From Sparassis latifolia (taxonomy: Eukaryota > Basidiomycota > Agaricomycetes > Polyporales > Sparassidaceae), in the NCBI GenBank assembly GCA_018466975.1, contig CM031556.1:1984001-2048000 (forward strand): DNA of 64,000 nt, given 5' to 3'. A program made the translations under genes and the position numbers. Of the stretch, positions 11,752 to 23,639 are shown in pieces. Within the stretch, counting starts at the first letter, position 1. Each line of letters opens with the position of its first letter. Below the pieces are notes generated by a model. That model did not search any database, was not told the origin of the DNA, and worked only from the letters and a program-made list of their open reading frames with translations.

Positions 11752-12954
11752 ATGTCTGACCAGCCTTTCTCTTCTTTCTATCCTTCAGCTACCCCGTTGG
11801 AACACTATCCATCCCCCGAACCTACCAGCACCCCCTACGTCGACACCGCCGACTACAGCAAGCAGCCCTTCGACTTCTTCAGCTACAGCCAGGGTGCCAC
11901 TGACATCCTCGCCCCTCATCCCGACCAGTTCGAATCCGAACTCGATTTGTCCCTGGCCGCTTACGACGTCGAGCTCAATCTTCTGCCCGTCGATACCGGG
12001 GACTTCTTCACCTTCCTGAGGTCGGATACTCCCACTTGCGGGCCTCCATCCACCTTCACCGTCTCTTCCGAGTCGGTGTCAGGTTATGATTCTAGCTACG
12101 CCGACTCTCTCTCCAGTCATTCCGAGAGCTTCTACAACTTCAGTCCCCACTCTCCCACGCCTAATTACGCTAGCAACTACCCCGTTGCTCAGGACCTCGA
12201 CATGGATTTCCAGAGATTGGGCATCCCTGCTCCTGAAGATACGAAGATGTATTGTGGCATACCTTCTTCCCCGTCCCGCAGCTCGCCGGGTGGTGTTCCG
12301 AACATCGCTCATTATTCGCCGCAGACGACGTTCTCCTCGCCTCGCGGAAGCTTCTCCGATTATGAGCCGGCGCAGCCTCAGTCGCGACTCGTCAGTTCTG
12401 CTGCCTCGGATTACTATCCGCAGGTGCAAGTATCTAAGCACCTCAATTACCCGGCGATGTCGAACGTTGCCCAGTCGACGGTTTCTCCTGCGAATGTCTC
12501 TCCGCAGCCCTCCGCTGTACAATCTGTTCCGATTACCAGGGGGAAGGAGGACAATGAAATGGATGATCCAAAGAGGAAGTACCCATGCCCCTCATGCCCC
12601 CGAGGTAACTCCTGTTGTCTGGTTTCTTCAATCTTGTTATTGACGTGTTTTGTTTCAGTTTTCGCTCGCGCGTACAACCTCAAGACACACATACAGACTC
12701 ACGACCCCAACCGCTCCAAGCCGTACGCTTGTTACCACAAGTCGTGCGGTAGGTCGTTCAGTCGCAAGCACGACTTGACTCGGCACTTGGTGTCTATTCA
12801 TCGCAACGAGGCAGTGTCTCCTGCGAACGCGTCTCCGACGTCTACGAAGTCCATCGGCGTGGAGAAGGGTCAGCGCACTTGGTGCGAGAGCTGTGGCAAG
12901 AGCTGGGTTGGCAAAGGCAAGGAGAAGGGTTGTGAATGCGACGATATGAAGTGA
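11752..12954 (+). CDS. C2H2 zinc-finger transcription factor
   Basis: The start MSDQPFSSFYPSATPLEHY at 11752 was chosen because it follows a leader and opens a Ser/Pro/Tyr-rich low-complexity region of about 280 residues, typical of an activation domain. The open frame extends upstream to 11527, but that part is Arg-rich and looks untranslated. A 54-nt intron (12605-12658) splits the first finger. Spliced, it reads YPCPSCPRVFARAYNLKTHI, and the second reads YACYHKSCGRSFSRKHDLTR followed by HLVSIH. The tandem fingers are of Crz1-like or related type. A C-terminal CESCGKSW...GCEC cluster may bind a third metal. Expected length is 382 residues, and it should act in the nucleus. Target genes are unknown. 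The same-strand catalase lies 0.8 kb downstream. Confidence 0.85.
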   Translation: MSDQPFSSFYPSATPLEHYPSPEPTSTPYVDTADYSKQPFDFFSYSQGATDILAPHPDQFESELDLSLAAYDVELNLLPVDTGDFFTFLRSDTPTCGPPSTFTVSSESVSGYDSSYADSLSSHSESFYNFSPHSPTPNYASNYPVAQDLDMDFQRLGIPAPEDTKMYCGIPSSPSRSSPGGVPNIAHYSPQTTFSSPRGSFSDYEPAQPQSRLVSSAASDYYPQVQVSKHLNYPAMSNVAQSTVSPANVSPQPSAVQSVPITRGKEDNEMDDPKRKYPCPSCPRGNSCCLVSSILLLTCFVSVFARAYNLKTHIQTHDPNRSKPYACYHKSCGRSFSRKHDLTRHLVSIHRNEAVSPANASPTSTKSIGVEKGQRTWCESCGKSWVGKGKEKGCECDDMK

Positions 12955-13777
12955 ACGTCAGCTCGATATTTGGATCACCAACTTTCTGGGTTTGCGTGCG
13001 TCGTTACGTTCACTTGCTTGTGACTATTGTTCTGACTCCTCGTGTAGCTTCGCGCAACACTCACGTCCGTCTCAGTGGTGTTGAGGCATGACGTCGGTCT
13101 CTCCGCTCTTATCTGTGGCCGATTCCCTCATCATTGCGATGACGCATATGCTCGATTTCGACGTCTGACTACGTGTGGACCCTCTGTCCTACCGTCAGCC
13201 ACCGTCACCGTTGAAATCCCCCTTCCACCTTTCAATCCTGATCAGTCCAGTTCCCCTCCCGTATGAAAGACACTCATACATACACTGTCTCGATTGTCAA
13301 TGGTTATACCTCCCCTCTATGACGTGCACCTTGTCTAGATGTCGTTGATTCGTCGCTCTAGCTCGTCTGGTTTTGACATATCTTCCTTTGACATTTCTTT
13401 TCTCCCGTAGACGATCCACTTTACCGCTTTACCGCCTGCTTGAGTTATATGGCGTAGGCTGAAGTCCGTTGTAATTATTGTTGAACCGAATGCGAACCAA
13501 ATTATCCGTATGATTATTGGTGCTTGCAGTTGGGTTGAGTGGCCACCGGGCGGATCATGGCGGTGGGCACTTGCCTATTTTGGAACTAAAGGTACCGAAC
13601 CATCACGTGTCACGACGCGTCGAGTGTGCGTCAGTGTGACGTCCTTCCGCTTATTAGTCTTGGGTTCACCTGCTTGACTTCACCACATTAAAATATTACT
13701 TCTGTGACCCCTTATAATGCTATCTGTTCCAGAAAACCCCTGTACACGTTTCTCTCCCTCTCCCATCTCCACCAAAC
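12955..13777. other. 3' region of the zinc-finger gene and catalase promoter
   Basis: No supported gene. It is pyrimidine-rich near 13200-13440 and contains CACGTGTCACG near 13604. A TTATAATG element near 13711 lies about 65 nt before the catalase ATG and may serve as a TATA-like element. Confidence 0.4.
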
Positions 13778-16456
13778 ATGTCCACTGTCTCAGACGCAGT
13801 CAAACAAGCCTTCACTGCCGCAACCCAGAACCCGAAGGTCACTGACCTTCACAGAGCTACCATTGACCCCTCTGCAAACCCTACTAAGGGTCTTACTACA
13901 GATCATGGTGTCTTTGTCTCCGATACAGACAATTGGTATTGTCTGAGTGCTTTCTTAGTCTTTACCCACCTGACAGGCACCTTAGGCTTAAAGTCACTGA
14001 CGGCGAAGGTACCGGACCTTCGCTCCTAGAGGACCAGGTGCGTCTTTTAAGGGCTAGCATACATACATCGTTTTAAGGCGCATACATCTAGATTGCCAGG
14101 GAAAAGATACATCGCTTCGATCACGAACGCATCCCGGAGGTAGGAAATTCGGTACGATTTCAAGTTTGAAGCTAATTCACCATATTATTGTATAGCGCGT
14201 CGTTCACGCACGCGGTGCGGGAGCACACGGTTACTTCAAGGTCTACGACGATCGTGCTTCCAAATACACATATGCTCCCGTGCTCACCGACGCTTCGAGG
14301 ACGACGCCCGTGTTCGTCCGATTCAGCACCGTCCAGGGCTCTCGCGGAAGTGCCGTAAGTTTGTTAAATTGGCTATAAATATGTGCTATCTACACTGCCT
14401 TTCAGGACACCGTCCGCGATGTACGCGGCTTTGCTACGAAGTTCTACACCCAGGAGGGGAATTGGGACATTGTTGGCAACGACATCCCGATCTTCTTCAT
14501 CCAGGACGCGATCAAGTTCCCAGACTTCGTTCACGCCGTCAAGCCCGAGCCGCACAATGAGGTGCCTCAGGGGCAGAGCGCTCACAACAATTTCTGGGAC
14601 TTCGTGGGTCTCCAACCTGAGTGTATGCGCCTGTTTATCATCCTCCGTGAGATGCAACTTGTTGACGAGTTGTAACTATCATGTAGCTGCTCATATGATT
14701 ATGTGGGTGATGTCCGACCGCGGAATCCCGCGCTCCTTCCGCATGATGCAAGGTTTTGGTGTGAATACCTTCACACTCATGAATTCCGCGGGTGAACGTC
14801 ACTTCGTGAAGTTCCATTGGCTTCCGGAGCTCGGGGTCCACAGTCTTATGTGGGATGAGGCACTGAAGATCGCAGGACAGGATCCTGGTAAGGCACTATA
14901 TTAGTATTACTGCCCCACTCTGACCACAATTCTCACCGCCAGACTTCCACCGCAAGGATCTTGAGGAAGCCATCACCAGTGGAGCCCTTCCGAAGTGGAA
15001 GTTCGCTATCCAGACGATCCCGGAGTCTCGAGAGCATGAGTTTGATTTCGACATATTGGACGCTACAAAGATTTGGCCGGAGGAGCTCGTACCGCTTCAA
15101 GTAATCGGTGAGATGGTGCTCAACAGGACGGTGGACGAGTTCTTCCCTGAGACGGAGCAAGCGGCATTCTGCACCAGCCACGTCGTCCCCGGGATTGGCT
15201 TCAGTGACGACCCGCTATTGCAGGGTAGGAACTTCTCCTACTTTGATACTCAGATCACCAGGTTGGGCGTTAATTGGCAGGAACTTCCAATTAATCGGCC
15301 TGTGTGCCCGGTACTCAATAATCAGCGCGATGGGCAGATGCGACACAAAATTACCAAGGGGCAAATCAATTACTGGCCGAATCGCCTAGAAATTGGTCGT
15401 CCTGTACCCACGAGCGACGGAGGCTATGCGGAGTGAGTGTCTCATGGTCGTCTCGCTGTTGCGTCTCTATCTCACCACCACGAATTTTCAAAGCTTCGCT
15501 CAGAGGGTAGCGGGAATTAAGCAGCGTGTTCGCGGTGCCAAATTCCAAGAGCACTACAAACAGGCTCAATTGTTCTATAATTCACTCGCGCCCCACGAGA
15601 AGGCCCATATTGTCAACGCCATCTCCTTCGAGCTGAGTCATTGCGATGATTCCGTCGTATACGAGTTGTACAGCAAGATTCTCAACAACATCGATTTCGA
15701 GCTTGCCAAACAGGTCGCCATCAATGTTGGCGGTGTGATCCCCGAAGCACCGGCGCGGGAGAACCACGGCAACGCGACGCCCACGCTCTCCCAACTTTAC
15801 TACGCCCCCAAGGTGCCCACCATCGTCTCCCGCCGCATTGCCATCCTACTTGCGGACGGCTTCAACCTTGCTGAGGTCGAAGCGCTTCGTGCCGCACTGA
15901 AGGTTGGCGGCGCCACGACTTGGATTATTGGGCCCCGTCGTGGTTGGGTTCGCCCTTCCGGCGAAAAGATCGGCTCCGGTACTGGCGTTTGGGCCGACCA
16001 TCATTACGAAGGACAGCGGAGCACGTTGTTTGATGCGTTCATTATCCCCAGTGGCGCGGAGCATGCGCAGAGTCTGGCGAAGAATGGACGCACGATCCAT
16101 TGGGTCAGAGAGGCGTTCGGTCATTGCAAGGCCATTGGTGCCATAGGCGAAGGTGAGCTTTAGGGCAATGCATACCCACTGTTGACACTGATAAATACTC
16201 CACAGGCGTAGCGTTCCTGCACGAGGCAGTCATACTGCCCGGCGTACAGCTTGCCACCAACATGAAGAACGATGCCGTGACGTCGTCGTACGGCGTTGTT
16301 ACCACCGGCCAATACGACGTGAGCTCTGCGGCTGCCCACAAGTTCTCGATTGGGCGGTCGGAGAAGGGATTTGTGTCCAACTTCGCCTATGAAGTCAGCC
16401 AGCATAGGTGCTATGAACGGGAACTTGATGGCTTGACCGCTGCAGTTGCCTTCTAA
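13778..16456 (+). CDS. Large-subunit catalase with C-terminal DJ-1/PfpI-like domain
   Basis: The gene has several short introns and about 740 residues once spliced. The N-terminal half is a heme catalase. It has the distal His in [15 protein letters not shown], the distal Asn in [20 protein letters not shown], and the proximal heme Tyr in [15 protein letters not shown]. The C-terminal third ([37 protein letters not shown]) is the flavodoxin-like domain that marks clade-2 large catalases. All key residues are present. It decomposes hydrogen peroxide to water and oxygen. No signal peptide is seen at [12 protein letters not shown], so a cytosolic or peroxisomal place is likely, although no C-terminal SKL is present. 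Introns after DNW, YAD and IGEG were each checked by frame. Confidence 0.94.
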
Positions 16457-17174
16457 GCTGGTCGTGGCGAGATCACAAGGACGCTGCGAGACCGTGTACG
16501 ATAAGATGAGGTGTATAGGTCTGGGTTTTCGTCCGCAATTGTGTACCAATATGCGCAGCGTATCTGAAGTCTGTCGAGCCTGTATAATGCAATACGCTAA
16601 TTTCATCCAGTAAGTAAATGGCAGGATTTCGTTCGACATGCTGTGTAATATGAGTGGCACGGTGTTGCTCACTTGTGCACGCCAGTAAACTCGCCTTTCG
16701 CCTGAACGTGAACAAATAGGGAGGTAAACGTGTCTTCGTCACTAATCGTCCAAGCGGGAGCATGGCCGCTGCAGGGGAAGATCCAGATTACCTCGTTAAT
16801 TGAAGCTTGAAGCTTGAAGCGCCGCGATCCTCGAGGGCCGAGGATCTTGATCTCCTCGATATCTGAGTCACTCAGAGAGGATCAGAAAGGAGACATATGT
16901 AGCTGTGTTCAATATGCATTTGACTGAAGTCTGCTTGCAAATCTCTGAGGTCTTGAGTAAGAATATCGACAGCTGCAGGGAGTACTTATAGCAAGCAGTT
17001 CGGAGGTTCAGGGCGCGCGTTTCGCCGATCTGGACCGCGCGACTTGACCGGAGCCGTTGACGGCGCCATATCTGCAGGACAACCACTACGACCGACGACT
17101 ATCTCACCACACCCTAATCGTTCAGCTTCACCTGATTCCTAGAACCTGAAAAGACGCGATAAATTGCGACTCAA
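16457..17174. other. Catalase 3' flank and promoter of the next gene, with palindromes
   Basis: There is no gene. Near 16800 a TTGAAGC heptamer is repeated three times in tandem. It is followed by a perfect hairpin, GATCCTCG-AGGGC-CGAGGATC (16826-16846). Near 16864 is CTGAGTCACTCAG, which contains the TGAGTCA core bound by Gcn4/AP-1-type bZIP factors. Confidence 0.5.
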
Positions 17175-20100
17175 ATGTCCGCCACAAACCGAAAACGTAA
17201 AGCAGCAAAGGTAAGACGCTGCATCAATGTCCGGACGAGGTCCGATCTTGTAACTTTGTTTTGTACAGTTCTACCAAGAGGATATAGTCCAGCGCAAGGA
17301 CAACCCAGAGATATACGGGATTGTCTTGGTATGTGGACGCTTCAATTAGCGGTTCGTCCCAGATTCCGACCCAGTTCTGTATCAGCGATGTTGGCACGAT
17401 GCCGAGGACCTTCCACCACCAGCTGACAACACGGATCCTCTCTTAAGACCACTGAAGCAGGCGCGTTTCTTGATTGATTGCATCTTCACAGGTGAGATAC
17501 ATTTGCTTATATCGTGTTTGTATCAGGGCGAGGTCGGTGTATCATATTTCCCCAAACCTATGCGTGAAATCCTGCCCGAATCGAAGCTTGACTTGATTGA
17601 CCGAATGTACCAACCTGGTGACCTGCTCAAGCGCAGCATCGATGATGTCTGTTCTGGGGTCGTAACGGCGTAGGCATGTTACCCTCCTTCCCTCCAACGA
17701 ATTTTGACGCCTTTTCATTATCTCAGTATCGAAGTAAAGGGACGCCTGAGCCATGCTATTAGTGCAGGACAGCTACCCGAATGGAAGAGTACCAATGACA
17801 TCGAAGCTGCTATTGATGTCGATATGGGCGACTACGTCGTCTATGATGACTGGGTCGGCCAGGTGATCGAGGTAATCCCTCTATTCTTGCCTTAGACGAG
17901 CGTTCAAATTAACGTGACAGTAAGATGTTCGATGAAGCGGTGGTGGAGACAGGCAGCGGCGACTTGGTTCGTGTCCCAGAATTGAGCGCGCGCCTTGCAG
18001 TGGGCGAGAAGGGTCCCGTAAGTCTCTACCATGAAACACTGTCACAGTAGATTCTAACACATCGCTAGGATGTTTTGCCACAACCATTGTCGGGGGTGCA
18101 ACATCTATTTGGCTTCCTCATGGGCAATCTTCGACCCAGTCAGACAGACACTGTTGTTGCGGTCAAGCGGACAGTACTAGCCATTGCTTGGCTAGCCATC
18201 AATCAATCCGTGTGTTCATTTACTAATCTTAAGACGTTCGTTCTTACGCTCTCGAGTACAGCTGGATCCTGCGGATGCACAATTACGATTGCGTCCCCCA
18301 CGATTCTGGCATGGTGCAGATTTGTCGAAACTCACTCTGGTACGTCGTCGAGCCGAACAGGCACTACGAGTAGGGGATCGTGTTATTCTCAAGGACGCGG
18401 CTGGGTTACCGGTGACACGACATGGACGTGATGACGACCCGCAGAACAGAATCGAAGTCCGCACCTTTGTGGTGCAGGAGACACACACCACTGTGAACGT
18501 TCTATGGCAGGACGGCACACAAGGGACCTTGGATGCTAAGGCCACGGTTCCATATCTTAATCCGGATGAGTACGACTGTTGGTAAGTACACGATACTCTC
18601 CAAAAAATGCGATGCTAACGTCGACGAAGGCCGGGCGATCATGTCCTTTGGAAAAATGAAGACCAGAAGCGTGCTGCTATAGTGCAATCTGTGAACGCTG
18701 TCGATAGGACGGCCCAAGTACGCTGCACGGACACCGAAGCGATTGAGCTTGCTTCCCTACTCGAGCTCGATCCTCACGGAACTGGTGATTGGTCGGCTTT
18801 GTCGCTTGCCGATGGTCTTGGGGTGCGACGGGGCGACTTTGTATTTATCCACAGGGAGGGTACGACGAACGGCGTCGAGACACCTATGGTGCCAAGGATA
18901 GGCGAAGTGGAGGAATGGGTCCGCGAGGCTCCGATTGTCAGTGAGAACGGACAGCTTGGAGGATGGCGTCGCGAGATGGCAGATCTAGGAAATTCCATAG
19001 CTGAACGGCGGGGCAAAGACACAGCCATTGTAGAGGGTAACATTCAACGGCCACAGAAGGGGAACCCGTGCTTTAACTGGTTTGGTGAAGTAGCCGAGGT
19101 GAATACGTTCGTCTAAATACTGGTGAGCTCGGCGACTGACTACCCACAGCTCCGTCTGGACGGTACGGTCGAGGTTGTACTGCCGGATTCAACATCAACT
19201 ATGTTACCACTAGAAAGGCTGACGAAGCTCTATGACGGACTGGAGCAGCTTGAAGAGCTGTGGGGAGACGACGATTCTGATGGTGAAGAGGGCAGCAATA
19301 TGGGCGGTGAGGAGAACGTGGAGGTCTGGGCCATGGATGACGACGGGCATTGGGTCGAAAATGACGAAGATGGAGATGACTGGGAATCAACTGACGACGA
19401 TGGGATGGATTTGGACGAAGAGGGATGGTCGTCGTCTAGCCCCACGGTACTTCACACCCACGACATCGACGCGCCACTCGTCACCAACTCCACACCAGAG
19501 GCTATGGACTCCGACGAAGAAATGGCTTCTACACCAGCAACGCGGCCTCAATCTCCTGACGTGCCTAGGGATGCTACCGACGTTGAGGACGCCGAGGGAG
19601 CCGAAGAAGATAGCAAGCCACCCTGGAAACGGTTCGAAGTTCTCTCATCCGCTCCATCTGATCATGCATTCTTCTCTTCTCCCCCTGCACAACCATCGCG
19701 GAAGTTTCTCGCACGCCTCACGAAGGAGTATCGTGTGCTTACCAGCAGCTTGCCTGGTACGTGTGTCTTCTGACTTGAAACTGGTCCCAGAAATCATCAG
19801 ATACGTTTTGGCTCGTAGACTCGATCCTTGTCCGGGCGTATGAAGACCGCACGGATTTGTTACGCTGTCTGATTATCGGCCCAGAGAATACGCCATACCA
19901 AGATGCGCCGTTTGTGATTGACTGGATGCTGGACTCAAACTTCCCTCAAACTCCACCTATCGCGCATTTCTTGAGCTGGACGATGGGCAATGGCAGAGGT
20001 ATGTACACCTAGTGTTTCCCGATTCAAATGTTGACAAAAATCACGATCATTAGTGAATCCGTAAGTTGTCTCTTCCAGCCCTATGATTTCCAACTAACTC

Positions 20101-20726
20101 CCGTAAGAAATTTGTACGAGGAAGGAAAGGTCTGTTTGTCCATTCTAGGAACATGGGCAGGTGATAGGAACGAAACCTGGAGTGCCGCACGTTCATCGCT
20201 ACTGCAAGCCTTCGTCTCTATACAGGGTCTTGTCCTCGTCAAAGAACCGTGGGTGCACTTCATCCAACCCATTTTGTCTTCACTCATCGTATGTTCAGCT
20301 GGTTCTGTGAGCCTGCGTATGAGAAGCTTCGAGGCACCGAGGATGGTACAGTCAACAGGTAAGGTCTCCTTCCGTCCAAGGCATGCCGTTAGTGACCCTC
20401 TGTTGCGAAGCCGGCTATACAGCGAGAAAGCTTACGTCCTCTCACGTGGGTTCGTACGGCGCGCTCTTGAAATACCCTTGGGCAGTCTCGAGGAGGAGAT
20501 CCACTGGTTCTACTACACCACTGGGAAGCTTGCCAAGGTACTGAACGATGCCCGGGGATTAATTCAGAAGAGCAAAACCACGAGTGAGGACACGGAAGCG
20601 GACAGGGATCTCGCTGTGCCACGGCTCACAGGAGGTGGCATCATCACGCTTGAGCGGACCCTAGCTAAGCTGCAGTCGCTGTTAGACAGGCAAGGCGCGC
20701 AGCCGCAAGGACAATCGTCGTCATAA
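17175..20726 (+). CDS. UBE2O: UBE2O-like hybrid E2/E3 ubiquitin-conjugating enzyme
   Basis: This large multi-exon gene encodes roughly 970 residues. The N-terminal two thirds hold several beta-rich SH3-like stretches (e.g. IDVDMGDYVVYDDWVGQVI, WPGDHVLWKNED, VRRGDFVFIHREG) as in UBE2O. A long acidic Asp/Glu stretch follows (DGEEGSNMGGEEN to WESTDDDGMDLDEE). The C-terminal E2 fold contains CLIIGPENTPYQDAPFVID, then [20 protein letters not shown] with the predicted catalytic Cys, then LLQAFVSIQGLVLVKEPW. A coiled C-terminal tail follows. Family members ubiquitinate without a separate E3 and act in protein quality control. I could follow each exon by frame. The acidic run is unusually dense. Localisation is not obvious from sequence. 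Confidence 0.88.
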
Positions 20727-21211
20727 TTAATCGTGGCTGCCTGGTATGGGCAAATCTTGAGATGCCAGTGATGGATATTAGCGAGGTTGGTTTAATCGTT
20801 TTAGCTTTGTACTCATCAACTTAGAATACAACCTGACACAGCCTACCAATTACACTTATTGTTTATTCCTTCCTGACAGATGGAACACGAAGGGCACTTG
20901 CATTTCTCGATCGAGAAGCGAGATATATGTGGGCCCTCCCTAGCCTTGACCGTATGGAAATGCAGAAACGCATGGATGCGGGCAATTGGCGCAGCGTGTC
21001 CGAGGAGTGGAGTGGAGAAAGTAAAAAGTACAATAGCTGCAATCAGCCTGTGGTGCAGCAGCAGAGCAAAGAGTGAATGCAGGCAAACAGCTGGAAGGTC
21101 GAGAGAGATTACAAGCACAGCGCCAACCAATCGGGGGGAGTAATGTGGTACAAAAGCATAAATACTAGTATGATCGGACAGCTCGTGAGGCCGTCCGAAG
21201 GGCGCAGAGTA
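20727..21211. other. Convergent intergenic region
   Basis: No gene is seen between the convergent UBE2O-like and KRE6-A genes. The block CGGACAGCTCGT at about 21,176 recurs at the same place behind KRE6-B (52,380), so the duplicated unit included part of the 3' untranslated region. Confidence 0.5.
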
Positions 21212-23639
21212 TCAAGGGCATGGGCCCGCGAAGCTGTTATTCGGGAACGGCTGGCCATAATCGCCCCTCCACGTTGTCAGATTTGGGTTCGTGTAAGCTT
21301 CCATATACCTGAAAGTAAGGGCTCGCTGAGTAGTCACTTGACGGGGCAGTCGATAAAACACGTACTCGTTAATATACGCGGCGGTGGGGAAGTCCTTGGG
21401 ATCACAGCCAATATTGATATTACTCGGATCCTGGTATACACGAATGTAGTCAATGCTCATTGTCGCGGGAAACGGAAGATTCTCCAGATCGACGGGGAAG
21501 AAGTTGTTTGACATGCCCAGATTGACGATAACGTACTGAGGGGGGGAATAGGAGGTGTGAGTAAGAACACTCATACATCGAAGTTTGCTCACCATGGGCT
21601 CCTGCGGCACTGGACGCTGGTTGATCTCCACTATGGGATCCGCTGCCATGGCTGGCTGCTGCAAAACCCAAACTAGCTCGCCGTTTGCAATCCAACCGAT
21701 GTACTGAAGGGGTGATGAGCGAAAAAATGTGTCGAGAGCTCTCGTCGAACTCACTGCGCCATCAAACCCAGGTTGGTACTGGTATCCATAAACGGCAAAC
21801 TCTCCTCCGTTACGCTCATAGGCGTTCTGATCTACAGCCAGGACGACATCAATCACAAGTTCAGAAGTAGACCAAGTAATTATCGTGCGCACTGCTATCT
21901 GTCACAGCAGATGTAGCCTGCTGGTATGCAGCTCCCAGGTACGAGTTCAAATATGTCGAACTTGTGTTCTTGATGGAGTAGGTGTCCGAGGTATTGTCCC
22001 ACAGGTATTCGTGATTGAACGGCTGACCAGTGTCGACGTTACTCAGTACCTGACAATCAAGAGTACAGAAGATCATGATACTTACCGCCCACTGGCCAGA
22101 CTGAGAGACCTGTCCAATGAGAGGATCTCCAGTAATCTGCACACACGGTGTCTCTGAACCGCAAGTCCATATGGAGATGGTAGTCGCATACCTGCGCTTC
22201 AAGAACATCGATTTCGGGAGCAGCTCGTCCTACAAACGTGCCGTCTTCGTGCATGGGGCCAGGATGAGACGACCCAGGGCACGAGCACCGTGATAGGCGC
22301 TGGCCAGGTAAGTATGACAGAGCATTGCCGTTATTGGGATCGCCGTTCTCGGTAGCAGCAAGCGGAAGACCGGCGTTCGTCTGGTTCGGCATAGTCCCAA
22401 CATCACAATAGTCATATGTGTATGGCCACTGAGTTGGGCGAGAAGCCCCAGTCCGTTAGCGGGCACTGCGGTAAATAGTATAGGTGACCATACCATGCCT
22501 TCGAGACTAGCTCCATAGCCCGCACGGCCAAGGTTGCCCATCGTCCATATAGCAGGCCAGAAGCCGACAACATTGTTGAACCCAGGAATGACGACCGAAA
22601 CCTCAATGAGCCCACCCGTGAAGCAGAACTTATTCCAAGTGGTCATCATCCCACTCGTATAGTTGAGATTGTGGTTTTTCTTCGCAGACATGGTGATCTT
22701 CAACGAACCATTCGAGGTGGTGATGGCGGTCGGATCCACCCATTCCATGTTGTTCGTCTGCCAATAGTGCAGGTCAAGCGCTTCCCAGTACGGATCATCT
22801 CCTGGCCAGAAGGACCGTCCATCGACGTTGAACTCGTCACTGAACACCAGCTGCCATTTTTTATTGTTGATGTAATCTGACTTGTACAGCGCTTCTTTCG
22901 GTGTATCGGTGTCGACGAGGCCAAAATTACCAGGCATGGACGGTACTTGGCCCGATGCATTCATACCGCCGATGTTGAAGCCTCCAAAGGTAGAGGGTTT
23001 GTGCTGGGTGAAGTGAGTGATGAGAGGGTATCCTGCGCTATAGTACAGATCAATGTCAGCGAGTAAGACGATATCATGGGCTGCGAGACGATGCAAAGCG
23101 TACAATAGCGCGACAAGACCGACCAATAATATTATCACACAGCCCAAATTCACAATTCCTCTATACGTGAAAATATTTCCATCTTGATCATTCATTCGGT
23201 CCCTTCTTGGATCCGGGTTGTGGAGGAAGTCGTCGCTCTCCTGGTGGTTAAGCGACAGGTCTGCACCCCACAACGACGGATCAGGCGACAGAGAAAACTG
23301 CGTGACATTGTGCATATAAAACCATTGGCAAATGAAGTCGTGGCGGAGGCGCACGCACTTTGTCAGATATAGAATGAGGTACAGAACCATGCTTCTCAGA
23401 GCCATACCGCGACGCGTTCTAATAAAACGATTTAACTGTCAAGCACAATGTGACGTAACACGAAGCATACTCACGAGCGACGCGTCACTGGCCACGCCAC
23501 GCAGAGTTCTGGGAGGTTGGGCGAACGCGGCCTGCACGCCAGGAGAAGTACTTGATGAAGGGGGAGACAAAAGATTGACAGTTGAAGGAGAGTTTTGTTG
23601 GGCGAAACGCCTCTGAGGCGGCCCAAGTTTTGAAGCCAT
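21212..23639 (-). CDS. KRE6: KRE6/SKN1-family beta-1,6-glucan synthesis protein, paralog A
   Basis: The start at 23639 gives MASKLGPPQRRFAQQNSPST, a cytoplasmic Ser/Pro-rich tail. A small exon (RYGSEKHGSVPHSISDK) and then FSLSPDPSLWGADLSL follow. One signal-anchor helix (GIVNLGCVIILLVGLVALLY) is followed by the lumenal GH16-like domain. This has FSDEFNVDGRSFWPGDDPYW, FCFTGGLIEVSVVIPG, FWPAIWTMGNLGRAGYG and the catalytic-type motif APEIDVLEAQ. Later come YQYQPGFDG, PFPATMSIDYIRVYQD and GCDPKDFPTAAYINE. The protein ends FPNNSFAGPCP. KRE6/SKN1 proteins are type II membrane proteins of the secretory pathway needed for cell-wall beta-1,6-glucan. I see no break. Paralog B at 52.4-54.9 kb has the same exon plan. 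Confidence 0.92.
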
